Below are positions 7,793-16,253 of a DNA stretch of 64,000 bases, one piece after another. Under the pieces are notes generated by a model. It saw nothing but the letters and a program-made list of their open reading frames with translations, was not told the origin of the DNA and did not search any database. Position numbers and translations under genes: made by a program. Numbering within the stretch: the first letter of the stretch is position 1; every line of letters begins with the position of its first letter. The stretch covers positions 124,001-188,000 of the forward strand of contig NZ_JAUSUJ010000009.1 of NCBI RefSeq assembly GCF_030813915.1, given 5' to 3'. Source of the DNA: Rhodoplanes tepidamans (lineage in GTDB: Bacteria > Pseudomonadota > Alphaproteobacteria > Rhizobiales > Xanthobacteraceae).

Positions 7793-9292
7793 TCAATCCC
7801 CCATCCGCTCCGGCAGCTTGTCCTCGTCGGCGAGATCGGCGAAGCGGGTGACCTCGGCCTTGAACTGCAGCTGCACCGTGCCGGTCGGGCCGTGGCGCTG
7901 CTTGCCGATGATCACCTCGGCCTTGCCGTGCACGGCGTCCATCTCGGTCTGCCACTTGTAGTGCTCCTCGGTGCCAGGCCGCGGCTCCTTGTTCTTGAGG
8001 TAGTACTCCTCGCGGAACACGAAGATCACCACGTCGGCGTCCTGCTCGATCGAGCCGGATTCGCGCAGGTCCGAGAGCTGCGGGCGCTTGTCGTCGCGGC
8101 TCTCGACCTGGCGGGAGAGCTGGGAGAGGGCGATGATCGGCACCGCCAGCTCCTTGGCCAGCGCCTTGAGGCCGGTGGTGATCTCGGTGATCTCCTGGAC
8201 CCGGCTCTCGCCGGCGCGCTTCGCCGAGCCCGAGAGGAGCTGAATGTAGTCGATGACCAGGAGGTCGAGGCCGCGCTGGCGCTTGAGCCGCCGCGCCCGG
8301 GCCGCCAGCTGGGCGATGGCGAGGCCGCCGGTCTCGTCGATGTAGAGCGGCACCACCTCCATCTCGCGGGCGGCCTCGGCGATGCGGTCGAAGTCGTAGG
8401 CCTCGATCTCGCCGCGCCGGATCTTGTAGGACGGGATCTCGGTCTGCTCCGCGATGATGCGGGTGGCGAGCTGCTCGGCCGACATTTCCAGCGAGAAGAA
8501 GCCGACGATGCCGCCATTGGTGGATTCGATCCGCCCGTCCGGCCGCACGCCGCCCTCCCAGGCCTTCGCCACGTTGTAGGCGATGTTGGTGGCGAGCGAG
8601 GTCTTTCCCATGCCGGGGCGGCCGGCCAGGATGATGAGGTCGGAGCGCTGCAGCCCGCCCATCATGCGGTCGAGGTCGCGTAGGCCGGTGGAGATGCCGG
8701 ACAGCGAGCCGTCGCGCTGGTAGGCCTGGGCCGCCATGTCGACGGCCGAGGTGAGGGCCTGGGCGAAGCGCTGGAAGCCGCCGTCGTAGCGGCCCGATTC
8801 GGCGAGCTCGAACAGGCTCTTCTCGGCCGCCTCGATCTGGTCGCGGGGGCTCGAATCGACGGCCGCGTCGTAGGCCTCGTTGACCAGGTCCTCGCCGATG
8901 CCGATCAGCGCCCGGCGCAGCGCCAGGTCGTAGATGGTGCGGCCGTAGTCCATGGCGTTGATGACGGTCGTCGCCTCGGCGGCGAGCCGCGCCAGGTACT
9001 GGCTGCCGGTCAGGCCGGCGACGTCGAGGTCGGCCGGCAGGAAGGTCTTCAGGGTGACGGGCGTCGCGGTCTTGCCGGCCCGCACCAGGCTGGAGGCGAG
9101 CTCGAAGATCCGCTGGTGGATCGGCTCGAAGAAATGCGTCGGCTCGAGGAAGTCGGAGACCCGGTAGAACGCCTCGTTGTTCACCAGGATGGCGCCGAGC
9201 AGCGCCTGCTCGACCTCGATGTTGTGCGGCGCCGTGCGGAAGGCCGGCGTGGTTGCGGGGGTGAGCTTGCGGGCGACGGTCTCGAGGGCCAT
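7793..9292 (-). CDS. dnaB: replicative DNA helicase
   Basis: 499 residues, hexameric helicase at the replication fork. The N-terminal primase-interacting domain starts at PHNIEVEQALLGAIL. The RecA-like motor has Walker A GRPGMGKTSLA, Walker B LLVIDYIQLL, and the DLRESGSIEQDADVV motif with the arginine finger region. The ATG at 9292 (MALETVARK) is chosen over upstream in-frame codons, which would add an Arg-rich leader. rplI, its usual upstream neighbour in this order, lies 54 kb away at the far end of the window. Confidence 0.97.
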   Translation of the reverse strand: MALETVARKLTPATTPAFRTAPHNIEVEQALLGAILVNNEAFYRVSDFLEPTHFFEPIHQRIFELASSLVRAGKTATPVTLKTFLPADLDVAGLTGSQYLARLAAEATTVINAMDYGRTIYDLALRRALIGIGEDLVNEAYDAAVDSSPRDQIEAAEKSLFELAESGRYDGGFQRFAQALTSAVDMAAQAYQRDGSLSGISTGLRDLDRMMGGLQRSDLIILAGRPGMGKTSLATNIAYNVAKAWEGGVRPDGRIESTNGGIVGFFSLEMSAEQLATRIIAEQTEIPSYKIRRGEIEAYDFDRIAEAAREMEVVPLYIDETGGLAIAQLAARARRLKRQRGLDLLVIDYIQLLSGSAKRAGESRVQEITEITTGLKALAKELAVPIIALSQLSRQVESRDDKRPQLSDLRESGSIEQDADVVIFVFREEYYLKNKEPRPGTEEHYKWQTEMDAVHGKAEVIIGKQRHGPTGTVQLQFKAEVTRFADLADEDKLPERMGD

Positions 9293-9353
9293 GGCGGTCG
9301 GCGATCTGCTTCGGCGGTTCACTGTTCTTCTGGGCGGACGCGGGACGTCCGGT

Positions 9354-9379
9354 GACGCCGTGCGGCGTCGGATTTTTTT
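9354..9379 (+). terminator. terminator-shaped hairpin in dnaB leader, plus-strand sense
   Basis: GACGCC-GTGC-GGCGTC followed by GGA and seven T residues: a canonical intrinsic terminator in plus-strand sense. No plus-strand gene precedes it closely, and on the minus strand it sits in the 5' leader of dnaB. It could end an antisense or stray plus-strand transcript. Confidence 0.5.
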
Positions 9380-9594
9380 ACGCAAGCTCGCCAGGACTAC
9401 GCGGCACCAAGCTCGGGAGGCGCGGAGATAGCGCAAGCGCGCCCCGGGCGCGACCCCCGGCACGGCGCGAATCCGAATCGTCCCCACAGATCACCGCGGA
9501 AAAAATTGTCCCGAGCGTGTCCGCGCGATCGTGCTTGACTGTGGCGACTCGGAGGAGACGGGTGCCGGCGACCGGCACGGGGCGGGAAAAGCGA

Positions 9595-9621
9595 AACGGG
9601 CCCCGCGTGGCGGGACCCGTT
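9595..9621 (-). terminator. terminator of the DUF378 gene
   Basis: A 12-base stem with one mismatch (AACGGGCCCCGC / GCGGGACCCGTT, 3-nt loop). On the minus strand it is followed by a broken T-rich tail (TTTCGCTTTT). It lies about 100 bases past the stop of the 9720-9959 gene. Confidence 0.6.
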
Positions 9622-9719
9622 CCGGGACACGGGGGCGTCCGGCATCGGCCGATCCGGGCGCCTGCCGATCCGGGCGCCGGCGGCGGCCACCGCCGGACCG
9701 GCTGCCGGAGACGAACCCG

Positions 9720-9959
9720 CTACCGGGCCGTCGGGTAGCCGCGCTCCGCGTAGGGCTCGTCGCTCGAGATCGCCTTCGAGAACGGCACGAGCTGCCACAG
9801 CGCCGACACGCCGACCAGGACGTAGACGATGCGCGACAGCGCCGCACTCTGGCCGCCGAACAGGGCGGCGACGAGGTCGAACTGGAAGAGGCCGACGAGG
9901 CCCCAGTTGACGCCGCCAACGATGACGAGCAGCAGCGTGACGAGGTTGATGGCTTTCAT
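9720..9959 (-). CDS. DUF378 small membrane protein
   Basis: 79 residues with two hydrophobic segments (residues 5-22 and 42-58). The N-terminal MKAINLVTLLLVIVGGVNWG is the DUF378 signature; the GGVNWGLVG turn is characteristic. The function of the family is unknown. It follows aioA by 202 bases on the same strand, but a GC-rich hairpin in between suggests separate transcription. The start has AGGAGCC just upstream. Confidence 0.85.
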   Translation of the reverse strand: MKAINLVTLLLVIVGGVNWGLVGLFQFDLVAALFGGQSAALSRIVYVLVGVSALWQLVPFSKAISSDEPYAERGYPTAR

Positions 9960-10137
9960 GGCATGGCTCCTGTGAGAGGGGTCTCCCAGGAAAGAAAGGG
10001 CGGGCGTCCCGGTTGTTCCATCGCCTTGACAGCCAGGCCGTCGACCGAGGCGAACGGTCGCGCCGCCGCCGGCCCGGGCGGCGCCCGGCGGTGATCGGCG
10101 GCCGCCGGCCCGGCGACCGCGTCCCGCTCCGCACCGG

Positions 10138-10161
10138 CGGGACGCGCCGCGCGGCGTCCCG
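10138..10161 (-). terminator. hairpin directly after aioA
   Basis: CGGGACGC and GCGTCCCG arms with an 8-nt GC loop, abutting the aioA stop codon. There is no T tract, so it may stabilise the message end or work with Rho rather than act alone. Confidence 0.4.
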
Positions 10162-12696
10162 TCAGGTGCGATATTCCGGCGACTTGAAGCTGAGCCGGCG
10201 CGCCGCCTCCGGGGCCGCCGCGAGCTTGCGGATGTCGGCCCAGGTCTGCTTGTAGTTGGGGATCACCAGCTCGTTGACGCCGCCGTTGATGACGTTGCCC
10301 TGCACGCCGGTCGGATAGGCGAACAGCATGAAGGTCTGCCGCCGCTTCGCCGAGGGCGTCGGCTGGGCGATCGCCTGGGTCGAGCCGACGTCGTTGTGGA
10401 TCTCGACCAGGTCGCCGGCGGCGACGCCGAGCTCCTTCATGTCGTCGGGGTTCATCTCGATGAACGGGTAGGGCATGCGATCCATCACGAACTCGCTGTA
10501 CTGGTCCATGAAGGCGTTCTGCCACACCATGTTGGTGCGCCCGTTGTTGATCAGGAAGGCGAACCTGGCCTTCTGCTCGGCCTTGCCGGCGGCCTGCAGG
10601 CCGCGCCACGGTGTGATCATGAACCGGGCCTTGCCGTCCTTGGTCGAGAACCTGCCGTCGGTGTAGAGCCGCCTGGTCCCGACGATCCGGCCGTCCTGCA
10701 CGCCGGTCGCCGGCTCCTGGAAGCCGTTGGTGCCCATCGCCCGCAGGCGCGCATAGGTGACGTGCTCGCCGCCCTTCTCGTGCTTGTGGTAGCCGTCCAG
10801 GAAGGCGTCCTCCTCGGTGGTCCAGTCGAAGCCCTCGAACTGGTCCGCATAGGCCGTCTTGCCGCGCTCGCGCAGCACCCGCTCCATCGCCTTGGCGAGC
10901 CGGGCCGCGATCAGGCAGTCGGGCAGGGCGCTGCCGGGCGGATCCATGTAGCGCTCGGTGAGCCGCATGCGGCGCTCGCCGTTCATCGAGGTGAGGTTCA
11001 TCTCGCCGGCGATCGCCGCCGGCAGCCAGACATGGCTCGCCTGGCCGATCTGGGTCGGCACGATGTCGACGTCGACCGAGAACAGCCCGCCCTGGCGGAT
11101 CGCCGTCATGATCGCGTCGACCATCGCCTGGCGGTCGCCCCACGGCACCGTGTTCATGGCATCCTTCACCATGTCGGTGCGGCGCTTGTAGACCTGCTTG
11201 AACTTCATCGCGTTCAGCGTGGTCTTGTAGTGGTCGCAGGCCCACACGTGATGGACGCCGCCGCGGCCCTCGATCAGCAGCTTGTCGACATAGGCGGCGG
11301 GCCGGCCGACATGGGCGTCGGAGGGGCGCGAATAGCCCTCCTGGTGGCCGCCGAGCCGCACCACGCCGCCGCCGGGCCGGCCGACATTGCCGGTGGCGAG
11401 CGCGAGATTCACGATGGCGCCGTTGGTACGGTAGTTGTCGTTGCCCCAGATGATCCCCTTCTCGTAGCCGATCATGGTGCGGCGGCGCCGGCCGCCGGCC
11501 TTGGGCTCGGCGATCCACTGCGCCGCCTTGACGATGTCCTCGGGCTTCAGGCCGGTGATGCGGGCGGCCTCCTCGATCGTGGTGCGGTTGGCGGCGACCG
11601 CGGCGGCGAAGTCGGTCAGTGGGTCCGGCGCGCCGGGGCCGCCGCCGCCGGGCCGCGACATCAGCGCCGCGCCCTGCGCCGCCGGCACGGTGCTCGCCGC
11701 GATGAAGTCGCGGTCGATCCAGCCCTTGTCGGCGATGTAGGTGAGCAGCGCGTTGAACAGCACCAGATCGGTGCCGGGCTCGATGGCGAGGTGGAGCACC
11801 CGGTCCTTGCCGGCCTCCGTCTCGCAGGCCGCGACCGTGAGGGTGCGGCGCGGATCGACGACGACGATGCGGCCGGGCTCGACCGGCTCGCCCGGGAGCT
11901 CGCGGCGCTTCTTGTCGAGCGAGGTGCCGCGCAGGTTGGGGACCCAGTGGTTGAGGAAATAGTTGGTCTGGGTCTCCAGCGGGTTGGTGCCGACCGCGAC
12001 GATCGTGTCGGCGAGCTCGGCGTCCTCGTAGCAGTTGTTGAGCTCGCCGACGCCCATGTCGCGGGTCGCGTGGACCTCGGAATTGTAGGCCGGCCGGTTG
12101 TGGATGCGGACGTTCTTCACCTTCATGGCGCCGAAATACAGCTTGCCGGTGCCCCAGGTGTTCTCGTAGCCGCCGGCCGAGCCGCCGTGGTCGAACATCG
12201 AGACGAACAGGCCGTCCTCGCCCTGCTCGTCGATGACGGCGGCGGTGACGCGGGCGACGAGGTCGAGCGCGTCGTCCCAGTCGGTCGGCTGCATCGACCC
12301 GTAGCGCCACACCATCGGCGTGGTCAGGCGCGAGAGCTGGGTGCCGCGCTGGAGCGAGGTGTGGTTCTCGGCCATGCGGGCGCCGCGGATCGAGCCGAGG
12401 CCGGAGTTCACGACGCAGTCGGGATCGGGCTTGATGACCAGGTGGACGTCCTGCCCGTCCTGCCGGACGATGTTGTACATCGACGGCGCGTACCAGGCCG
12501 CCGTCTCGGCCGGCTGCTGCTGGCCGAGATCGACGCCGAGCTTGTTGGCCGTCGCGGCGACGCCGCCCTGCTGGTTGATCGGCCACGTGTAGGCCTTGTA
12601 GCCGCAGCCGACGATGCAGTAGTGGCAGGTGACGTTGTGCTCCTTGGCGCTGGTCGGGATGATCGGCAGGCGATCGACGTGGCGCTTGTAGGTCAT
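10162..12696 (-). CDS. aioA: arsenite oxidase, large molybdopterin subunit
   Basis: 844 residues, the usual AioA length. With AioB it oxidises As(III) to As(V) in the periplasm, passing electrons to a cytochrome or azurin. The N-terminus VTCHYCIVGCGYKAY carries the three cysteines (C-x2-C-x3-C) of the [3Fe-4S] cluster, and the rest matches the DMSO-reductase-type molybdopterin enzyme throughout (NPLETQTNYFLNHWVPN, RTNMVWQNAFMDQY). It has no signal peptide of its own; in this family it is co-exported with the Tat-bearing AioB. GAGGAG precedes the ATG, and aioB ends 10 bases upstream. Confidence 0.97.
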   Translation of the reverse strand: MTYKRHVDRLPIIPTSAKEHNVTCHYCIVGCGYKAYTWPINQQGGVAATANKLGVDLGQQQPAETAAWYAPSMYNIVRQDGQDVHLVIKPDPDCVVNSGLGSIRGARMAENHTSLQRGTQLSRLTTPMVWRYGSMQPTDWDDALDLVARVTAAVIDEQGEDGLFVSMFDHGGSAGGYENTWGTGKLYFGAMKVKNVRIHNRPAYNSEVHATRDMGVGELNNCYEDAELADTIVAVGTNPLETQTNYFLNHWVPNLRGTSLDKKRRELPGEPVEPGRIVVVDPRRTLTVAACETEAGKDRVLHLAIEPGTDLVLFNALLTYIADKGWIDRDFIAASTVPAAQGAALMSRPGGGGPGAPDPLTDFAAAVAANRTTIEEAARITGLKPEDIVKAAQWIAEPKAGGRRRRTMIGYEKGIIWGNDNYRTNGAIVNLALATGNVGRPGGGVVRLGGHQEGYSRPSDAHVGRPAAYVDKLLIEGRGGVHHVWACDHYKTTLNAMKFKQVYKRRTDMVKDAMNTVPWGDRQAMVDAIMTAIRQGGLFSVDVDIVPTQIGQASHVWLPAAIAGEMNLTSMNGERRMRLTERYMDPPGSALPDCLIAARLAKAMERVLRERGKTAYADQFEGFDWTTEEDAFLDGYHKHEKGGEHVTYARLRAMGTNGFQEPATGVQDGRIVGTRRLYTDGRFSTKDGKARFMITPWRGLQAAGKAEQKARFAFLINNGRTNMVWQNAFMDQYSEFVMDRMPYPFIEMNPDDMKELGVAAGDLVEIHNDVGSTQAIAQPTPSAKRRQTFMLFAYPTGVQGNVINGGVNELVIPNYKQTWADIRKLAAAPEAARRLSFKSPEYRT

Positions 12697-12706
12697 GGCG
12701 ATCTCC

Positions 12707-13228
12707 TCACAGCACGTTGTTGAGCCGGCCGTACAGGAGCTCGTCGACGCCCTCGGCCCAGATGTCGCCCTTGGCGTCGACGCGCAGCGCGTACTGCGCC
12801 AGGTTCTGGGTCGCGTGGCCCCAGATCTGCTGGCCGCCCTTCTCGCAGTCGTAGCGGCCGTAGTGCCCCGGGCAGTTGAGGGTCCTGTCCTCCTTGAGGT
12901 AGGCGAGCGGGAAGCCCTTGTGCGGACAGACCGTCGAGTAGCCGACGACGTCGCCGTCGGGGCCGGCGCCGCCGGGCACCCGGGTGCCGAGCTTGATCAG
13001 CACGCCGGGCGCGTCCTTGTCCGGATAGGCGACGGCGAGCGGCTCGTCGGTCTTCAGCTGGGAGAGATTGGCGAGGTGGTGCGAGGGATACTCGACCAGG
13101 GCCGGTGCCGGAGCGGCGCCCGCCTGCGGCGCCGTGGCGGCCGATGCGGCGGCCCCCGCCGCGGCGACACCGAGGCCGCCGAGGAACCGCCGGCGGCCCA
13201 CCTCGACCATCAGATCACAACCTTTCAT
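12707..13228 (-). CDS. aioB: arsenite oxidase, small Rieske subunit
   Basis: 173 residues. A Tat signal (GRRRFLGGLGVAAAGAAAS) exports the folded AioAB complex. The Rieske [2Fe-2S] ligands are in CPHKGF and CPGHYGRYD (C-x-H ... C-x2-H). The ATG at 13228 is preceded by GGGAGGA at ideal spacing; longer in-frame starts lack this. It is the first gene of the aioBA pair, with acr3 305 bases upstream on the same strand. No aioX/aioS/aioR regulators or dedicated AioC cytochrome are adjacent. Confidence 0.96.
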   Translation of the reverse strand: MKGCDLMVEVGRRRFLGGLGVAAAGAAASAATAPQAGAAPAPALVEYPSHHLANLSQLKTDEPLAVAYPDKDAPGVLIKLGTRVPGGAGPDGDVVGYSTVCPHKGFPLAYLKEDRTLNCPGHYGRYDCEKGGQQIWGHATQNLAQYALRVDAKGDIWAEGVDELLYGRLNNVL

Positions 13229-13533
13229 GACGTCCTCCCGAGGCATGCGACATGGAATCGTCGGCCTTTCGGCCGCGACAGTCCGTTCGGCGCCGTCGCG
13301 CGGCGCCGGAGATCCAGGTCGAGGAAGGGAAAGGGTGCCGGTCGTCACGACCGGACACCCGGTCAGGCGGAGTCCGCCGGCCCGGTCATCGCGTCTCTCT
13401 CCCTCGGTTCGTTCTTGGTTGTTATGAGTTCGAATCTATACGCCGGATACGCAACAGCCACTCACGCCCGCGTGACACCGTCCGGCCGTCCGCCGACGCG
13501 GACCCCGCAGTCGCTCCGTCCGCGGGCCGGCCG
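13229..13533. other. acr3-aioB intergenic region with palindrome
   Basis: 305 bases that should carry the aioBA promoter. A near-perfect palindrome TCACGC-CC-GCGTGA (13462-13475) and a TTCGAA core near 13433 are candidate regulator sites. A sigma-54 promoter, as used by some aioBA operons, was searched for by eye: no GG and GC pair at the required spacing was found. Confidence 0.45.
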
Positions 13534-14589
13534 TCAGGTCCGCGGGGCCGCCGTCGATCCGCGGACCGGCACGCCCTCGTACCAGTCCTTGCTGCGGTTG
13601 ACGATCCACACCACGGTCAGCATCACCGGAACCTCGATCAGCACGCCGACCACGGTGGCGAGCGCGGCGCCGGACTGGAAGCCGAACAGGCTGATCGCCG
13701 CCGCCACCGCGAGCTCGAAGAAGTTCGAGGCGCCGATCAGGGCCGACGGGCCGGCCACGCAGTGCTGCTCGCCGGCGAGGCGGTTGAGCAGATAGGCGAG
13801 GCCGGCGTTGAAATAGACCTGGATCAGGATCGGCACCGCGAGCAGCGCGATGATCAGCGGCTGGTCGAGAATCTGCTCGCCCTGGAAGCCGAACAGCAGG
13901 ACGAGGGTCGCCAGCAGCGCGACGAGCGACACCGGGGCGACCCGCGCCAGCACGGCGGTCAGCGCCGGCTGGCCGCCGGAGGCGAGCAGGCGCCGGCGCA
14001 GCACCTGGGCGATCGCCACCGGCACGACGATGTACAGCACCACCGACAGCACCAGCGTGTCCCACGGCACCGTGATGGCCGACAGGCCGAGCAGCAGGCC
14101 GACGATCGGCGCGAAGGCGAACACCATGATGACGTCGTTGACGGCGACCTGCGACAGCGTGAAGTGCGGCTCGCCCTTCGTGAGGTGCGACCACACGAAC
14201 ACCATGGCGGTGCAGGGCGCCGCCGCCAGGATGATCAGGCCGGCGATGTAGGAGTTGATCTGGTCGGCCGGCAGCCACGGGCGGAACAGGTATCCGACGA
14301 ACAGCCAGCCGAGCGCCGCCATGGAGAACGGCTTGACGGCCCAGTTGATGAACAGCGTCACGCCGATGCCGCGCCAGTGCTCGCGCACCTGCCCGAGCGC
14401 CGCGAAGTCGATCTTGATCAGCATCGGGATGATCATCAGCCAGATCAGCACCGCGACCGGCAGGTTGACCTTGGCGATCTCGGCGGCGCCGATCGCCTGG
14501 AAGACGCCCGGCATCACGTGCCCGAGGGCGATCCCGACCACGATGCACAGGGCGACCCAGACGGTCAGATAACGTTCGAACGTCGACAT
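13534..14589 (-). CDS. acr3: ACR3-type arsenite efflux permease
   Basis: 351 residues with about ten membrane segments. ACR3 pumps As(III) out of the cytoplasm using the proton gradient. Diagnostic stretches are IPMLIKIDF, INWAVKPFSMA, LAAAPCTAMVFVWSHL (with the conserved Cys used for As(III) binding) and QVAVNDVIMVF. The length matches the family. It lies 18 bases after arsC in the arsR-arsC-arsC-acr3 run, so transcription is probably controlled by the ArsR at 15553. Confidence 0.95.
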   Translation of the reverse strand: MSTFERYLTVWVALCIVVGIALGHVMPGVFQAIGAAEIAKVNLPVAVLIWLMIIPMLIKIDFAALGQVREHWRGIGVTLFINWAVKPFSMAALGWLFVGYLFRPWLPADQINSYIAGLIILAAAPCTAMVFVWSHLTKGEPHFTLSQVAVNDVIMVFAFAPIVGLLLGLSAITVPWDTLVLSVVLYIVVPVAIAQVLRRRLLASGGQPALTAVLARVAPVSLVALLATLVLLFGFQGEQILDQPLIIALLAVPILIQVYFNAGLAYLLNRLAGEQHCVAGPSALIGASNFFELAVAAAISLFGFQSGAALATVVGVLIEVPVMLTVVWIVNRSKDWYEGVPVRGSTAAPRT

Positions 14590-14607
14590 GTCGGTTCCTT
14601 CACGCGG

Positions 14608-15033
14608 TCACGCGGTGGCGAGGCGCCGTCCGGCGTCGTCGATCACCAGCTCGCCGTCCTCCTTGCGGAACGCGCCCCGCTGCGGCGGCAGCAGGTCGAG
14701 CACGAGCTCGGAGGGACGGCACAGGCGGACGCCCTTCGGGGTCACCACGAACGGCCGGTTGATCAGGATCGGATGCGCCACCATGGCGTCGAGAATGGCG
14801 TCGTCCGAGAGGGCGGGGTCGGCGAGGCCGAGCTCGTGGAAGGGCGTTCCCTTCTCGCGCAGGGCCTGCCGCGGGGTGAGGCCGGCGCGGGCGATCAGCG
14901 CGGCCAGCAGGGGCCGGCTCGGCGGGCATTTCAGGTACTCGATGACATGCGGCTCGACGCCGGCGTTGCGGATCATCGCCAGCGTGTTGCGCGACGTTCC
15001 GCACTGCGGATTGTGGTAGATGACGACGTCCAT
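14608..15033 (-). CDS. arsC: arsenate reductase, glutaredoxin-linked (ArsC R773 type)
   Basis: 141 residues. It reduces As(V) to As(III) with glutathione/glutaredoxin. The catalytic Cys11 is in NPQCGTSRNT, and the three oxyanion-binding arginines are recognisable in CPPSRP, LINRPF and RLCRPSE. Its ATG shares one base with the TGA of the preceding arsenate reductase gene (TGATG), implying coupled translation. Two mechanistically unrelated arsenate reductases side by side give both glutathione- and thioredoxin-dependent routes. Confidence 0.95.
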   Translation of the reverse strand: MDVVIYHNPQCGTSRNTLAMIRNAGVEPHVIEYLKCPPSRPLLAALIARAGLTPRQALREKGTPFHELGLADPALSDDAILDAMVAHPILINRPFVVTPKGVRLCRPSELVLDLLPPQRGAFRKEDGELVIDDAGRRLATA

Positions 15034-15560
15034 CAGGCGAGTTCCGCCCTGTGGCCGGTCGCCCCCTCCATGCGGCCGATGTCGCGGATCTTGCTGCCGA
15101 TCGCCAGCGGGTCGAGGCTGCGGATCGGCAGCGCCGTGAACACCGCGATTCGGTTCTTCAGATACTTGAAGGCCTGGACGAAGGCGCGCTTCTTCTCGAT
15201 CGCGATGCCCTCGACGGCGGCCGGATCCTCGATGCCCCAGTGCGCCGTCATCGGCTGGCCGGGCCACACCGGGCAGGCCTCGCTGGCGGCGTCGTCGCAG
15301 ACCGTGAAGACGAAATCCATCACCGGCGCGTCCGGGCGGGCGAACTCCTCCCAGCTCTTGGAGCGCAGCCCCTCGACCGGGTACTCGCCGTCCGCCAGCA
15401 CCTCGATGGCGATCGGATTGACCACCCCCTTGGGCTGGCTGCCGGCCGAGAACGCGTTGAAGCGGCCGGCGCCGAGCTTGCGCAGGATGCTCTCGGCCAT
15501 GATCGAGCGGGCCGTGTTGCCGGTGCACAGGAACAGGACGTTGTAGACGCGGTCAGCCAT
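15033..15560 (-). CDS. arsC: arsenate reductase, low-molecular-weight phosphatase type
   Basis: 175 residues. The phosphatase P-loop with nucleophilic Cys12 is CTGNTARS near the N-terminus. VCDDAASEACP supplies the two further cysteines of the intramolecular disulfide relay seen in thioredoxin-coupled ArsC. A C-terminal extension (about 35 residues beyond the common core) is typical of alphaproteobacterial members. It overlaps the upstream arsR by 8 bases and the downstream arsC by one base. Confidence 0.93.
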   Translation of the reverse strand: MADRVYNVLFLCTGNTARSIMAESILRKLGAGRFNAFSAGSQPKGVVNPIAIEVLADGEYPVEGLRSKSWEEFARPDAPVMDFVFTVCDDAASEACPVWPGQPMTAHWGIEDPAAVEGIAIEKKRAFVQAFKYLKNRIAVFTALPIRSLDPLAIGSKIRDIGRMEGATGHRAELA

Positions 15561-15909
15561 CGACGGACTCCTTCCTCGGACAGCACGGGGTGAGATCGGC
15601 GATCAGCGTGTTGCACAGCGCCGGATGCCCGCCGCAGCAGTCGGTCAGCAGGAACAGCACCACGGCGCGGAAGCGGTCGAGGCCGGCCCGGTAGACGATC
15701 GAGCGGCCGTTCCGCTCCGCCGTGGCGAGGCCGGCGCGCGCCAGCACGGCGAGATGCGCCGACATGGTGTTGGCCGGCACGGCCAGCATCCTGGCGATGT
15801 CGCCGGCCGGCAGCCCGTCCGGCTCGTGCTGCACGAGCAGCCGGAACACCTCCAGCCGGGTCGCCTGGGACAGGGCCGCGAGGGCCTCAATGACGGTGTC
15901 GGATTCCAT
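15553..15909 (-). CDS. arsR: ArsR repressor with C-terminal cysteine sensor
   Basis: 118-residue SmtB/ArsR winged-helix repressor. The helix-turn-helix covers about residues 35-60 (DIARMLAVPANTMSAHLAVL). It lacks the classic CxC in the DNA-recognition helix; instead it has a cysteine cluster in the C-terminal part (LLTDCCGGHPALC and LTPCCPRK), as in ArsR subtypes that bind As(III) near the C-terminus. It is the first gene of the arsR-arsC-arsC-acr3 run, with an inverted repeat just upstream of its ATG. Confidence 0.93.
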   Translation of the reverse strand: MESDTVIEALAALSQATRLEVFRLLVQHEPDGLPAGDIARMLAVPANTMSAHLAVLARAGLATAERNGRSIVYRAGLDRFRAVVLFLLTDCCGGHPALCNTLIADLTPCCPRKESVDG

Positions 15910-15911
15910 GA

Positions 15912-15927
15912 TTCCAGAATAATGGAA
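15912..15927 (-). promoter_or_regulatory. ArsR operator candidate upstream of arsR
   Basis: TTCCA-GAATAA-TGGAA, perfect 5-bp arms within an AT-rich island of GC-rich DNA, 2 bases before the arsR start codon on the minus strand. Position and symmetry fit an autorepression site. Confidence 0.6.
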
Positions 15928-15998
15928 ATGTTGTGCGCGTCAAGATCGCCGGGCCGCGACGGGGCCCGGCGACCAGCCGGGAAATGGCAAAACCGCCG

Positions 15999-16235
15999 CT
16001 AGGCGGCGAGCCAGCGGGCGACGTCCTCGGGCTTCGGCAGCCCGCCGGCGTGCACGACCTTGCCGTCGATCACGATGCCCGGCGTGGCGGCGATGCCGAA
16101 CCCGGCGATCGCCGCCATGTCGGTGACCTTCTCGACCGCGACCGCGATGCCGAGCCGGTCGGCCTCCTGCTGCACCATCTCGGCGGTGGCGGTGCAGCGC
16201 TTGCACCCCGGTCCCAGAACCTTGACATCCTTCAT
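15999..16235 (-). CDS. small thioredoxin-like redox protein
   Basis: 78 residues, thioredoxin fold with active-site CKRC (GPGCKRCTAT) and the cis-Pro loop ATPGIVIDG. It belongs to the redox-active disulfide protein 2 family that commonly accompanies DUF318/ArsP permeases. It lies 18 bases after the permease in the arsR-permease-thioredoxin run. A role in handling arsenic thiol chemistry or keeping permease cysteines reduced is inferred from context only. Confidence 0.88.
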   Translation of the reverse strand: MKDVKVLGPGCKRCTATAEMVQQEADRLGIAVAVEKVTDMAAIAGFGIAATPGIVIDGKVVHAGGLPKPEDVARWLAA

Positions 16236-16253
16236 GGACGAGACTCCCGAAAA

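Noticed and set aside
10396-12723. 775-codon plus-strand frame antisense to aioA
   Set aside because: Long antisense frames are expected in GC-rich coding DNA; the composition is His/Ala/Gly/Val-biased with no recognisable domain.
13380-13533. Sigma-54 promoter for aioBA
   Set aside because: The GG and GC dinucleotides are not at the required -24/-12 spacing in any candidate found.
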